NCBI GenBank assembly: GCA_024397935.1
Contig: CP073743.1
Span: 2,604,001 to 2,668,000 of the forward strand
Length of the DNA: 64,000 bases
Reading direction: 5' to 3'
From: a bacterium SCSIO 12844
GTDB lineage: Bacteria > Pseudomonadota > Gammaproteobacteria > Francisellales > Francisellaceae
Shown: positions 63,364 to 64,000 of the stretch, one piece after another
How positions within the stretch are numbered: position 1 is the stretch's first letter
Layout: each line of letters starts with the position of its first letter
The notes under the pieces: model-generated
Told to the model about the DNA's origin: nothing
Seen by the model: the letters and a program-made list of their open reading frames with translations, nothing else
Databases searched by the model: none
Translations under genes and position numbers: made by a program

Positions 63364-64000
63364 TTAATGAGATAATACCTGATAAACCGTTTTAATAACT
63401 TGCTCTGTGGCATCGATTTTTGCTTGAGCTTTAGCTTGATATGACTTGATACTTAGTACTTCTTTTTGTTTAAGCCAAACTGTTAGAATAGATACTAACT
63501 TTTCAGCTGATAACTCAGACTGACGAATACAAATAGCGGCATCTGCATTCACTAACATTTGTGCATTATAATATTGATGATCATCAACTGCATAAGGATA
63601 GGGAATAAAGATTGCAGGTAAGCCACAGGCTGCTACTTCAGAAACCGTTAAAGCACCTGCCCTACAAATAATCATATCAGCCCATTGGTAAGCATCGTTC
63701 ATTCGATCAATAAAAGGCATCACTTGTGCGTTAATTTGATATTTTTGATAATGAGCAGTCGTTTTTTCAAACTCAGCTAAACCACTTTGATGATGCACTA
63801 AAATAGAGTGATTTTTTGTAACTTCTTTAAACACTTCAGGTAATAGCTGATTAAATACTTGCGCACCTTGGCTACCACCTGTTACTAGAATACGGCAAGG
63901 GCGTTCTATATTGCATTGTTTATCTTTTTTATAAAGATCAATGATATCTGTGCGCAAAGGATTACCTATCACTTGAAGTTTTTTTGATAGATTAGGAACT
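63364..64000 (-). CDS. murG: UDP-GlcNAc:lipid II precursor GlcNAc transferase, 5' part cut by the window
   Basis: MurG converts lipid I to lipid II at the inner membrane. Only the C-terminal 211 residues lie in the window, and the frame remains open to position 64000. VIGNPLRTDI, LVTGGSQGAQVFNQLLPEVF (donor-binding glycine loop), MNDAYQWADMIICRAGALTV and SEVAACGLPAIFIPYPYAVD are diagnostic of MurG, and the HQYYNAQML segment follows. It converges on the coiled-coil gene over 13 bp. The assignment is secure. Confidence 0.95.
   Translation of the reverse strand, partial: VPNLSKKLQVIGNPLRTDIIDLYKKDKQCNIERPCRILVTGGSQGAQVFNQLLPEVFKEVTKNHSILVHHQSGLAEFEKTTAHYQKYQINAQVMPFIDRMNDAYQWADMIICRAGALTVSEVAACGLPAIFIPYPYAVDDHQYYNAQMLVNADAAICIRQSELSAEKLVSILTVWLKQKEVLSIKSYQAKAQAKIDATEQVIKTVYQVLSH

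Overview
The window is an AT-rich, densely packed chromosomal segment of a gammaproteobacterium. Lipid A and heptose genes (lpxH, hldE), bamD, mpl/murG, the yebC-ruvC-ruvA and pheS-pheT-ihfA operons and type IV pilus minor pilins all point there. The capB-capC-pgsW polyglutamate trio, the myo-inositol operon, an orphan QseB/PmrA-type regulator, phagosomal-transporter-like MFS proteins and several large unrecognised helical or kinase-like proteins suggest a host-associated or amoeba-associated lineage related to Francisella/Fastidiosibacteraceae/Piscirickettsiaceae or Legionellales. That placement is inferred from gene content; no rRNA is present.

Layout. 1-6.6 kb: cell-envelope and DNA-repair housekeeping genes (mpl partial, hldE, lpxH, mutM, ruvA, ruvC, yebC, a CBS protein). 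6.6-11.9 kb: three paralogous helical proteins of unknown function under or beside a LuxR-type regulator. 12-21 kb: an EEP phosphatase/nuclease, a cardiolipin synthase, an amino-acid permease, CtpA, IhfA, PheT and PheS. 21-32.9 kb: one long minus-strand run encoding inositol uptake and catabolism (MFS, IolG2, IolC-DUF2090, IolB, IolD, IolE, IolG1, MmsA/IolA), followed by a MutT protein and an APH(6)-like kinase. 33-35.4 kb: a second MFS protein, an orphan response regulator and an AhpD-like protein. 35.4-39.1 kb: TruA, three minor pilins and an acyl-CoA-binding protein. 39.1-46.5 kb: an unusual phosphorylase-esterase fusion preceded by a structured GC-rich element with a G8 tract, then bamD, rluD, dtd, tyrA and a secreted GH8 glycosidase. 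46.5-50.6 kb: acnA and a fieF-like transporter. 50.8-60.2 kb: an accessory-looking block of two unrecognised proteins, capB-capC-pgsW, and two paralogous kinase-like proteins with their own strong promoters. 60.3-64 kb: sucCD, a coiled-coil inner-membrane protein faintly like IcmG/DotF, and murG (partial).

How the parts fit. The inositol pathway is complete from uptake to acetyl-CoA, and AcnA and SucCD in the same window belong to the TCA cycle that would use it. Polyglutamate synthesis, the orphan regulator and the unrecognised proteins look like host-interaction functions. Candidates for something undescribed are the kinase-like pair beside the capsule genes, the three-member helical family beside the LuxR regulator, the phosphorylase-esterase fusion with its structured upstream element, and a PilX-like protein with a large extra domain. 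No tRNA, rRNA, CRISPR array, insertion sequence or prophage gene was seen.
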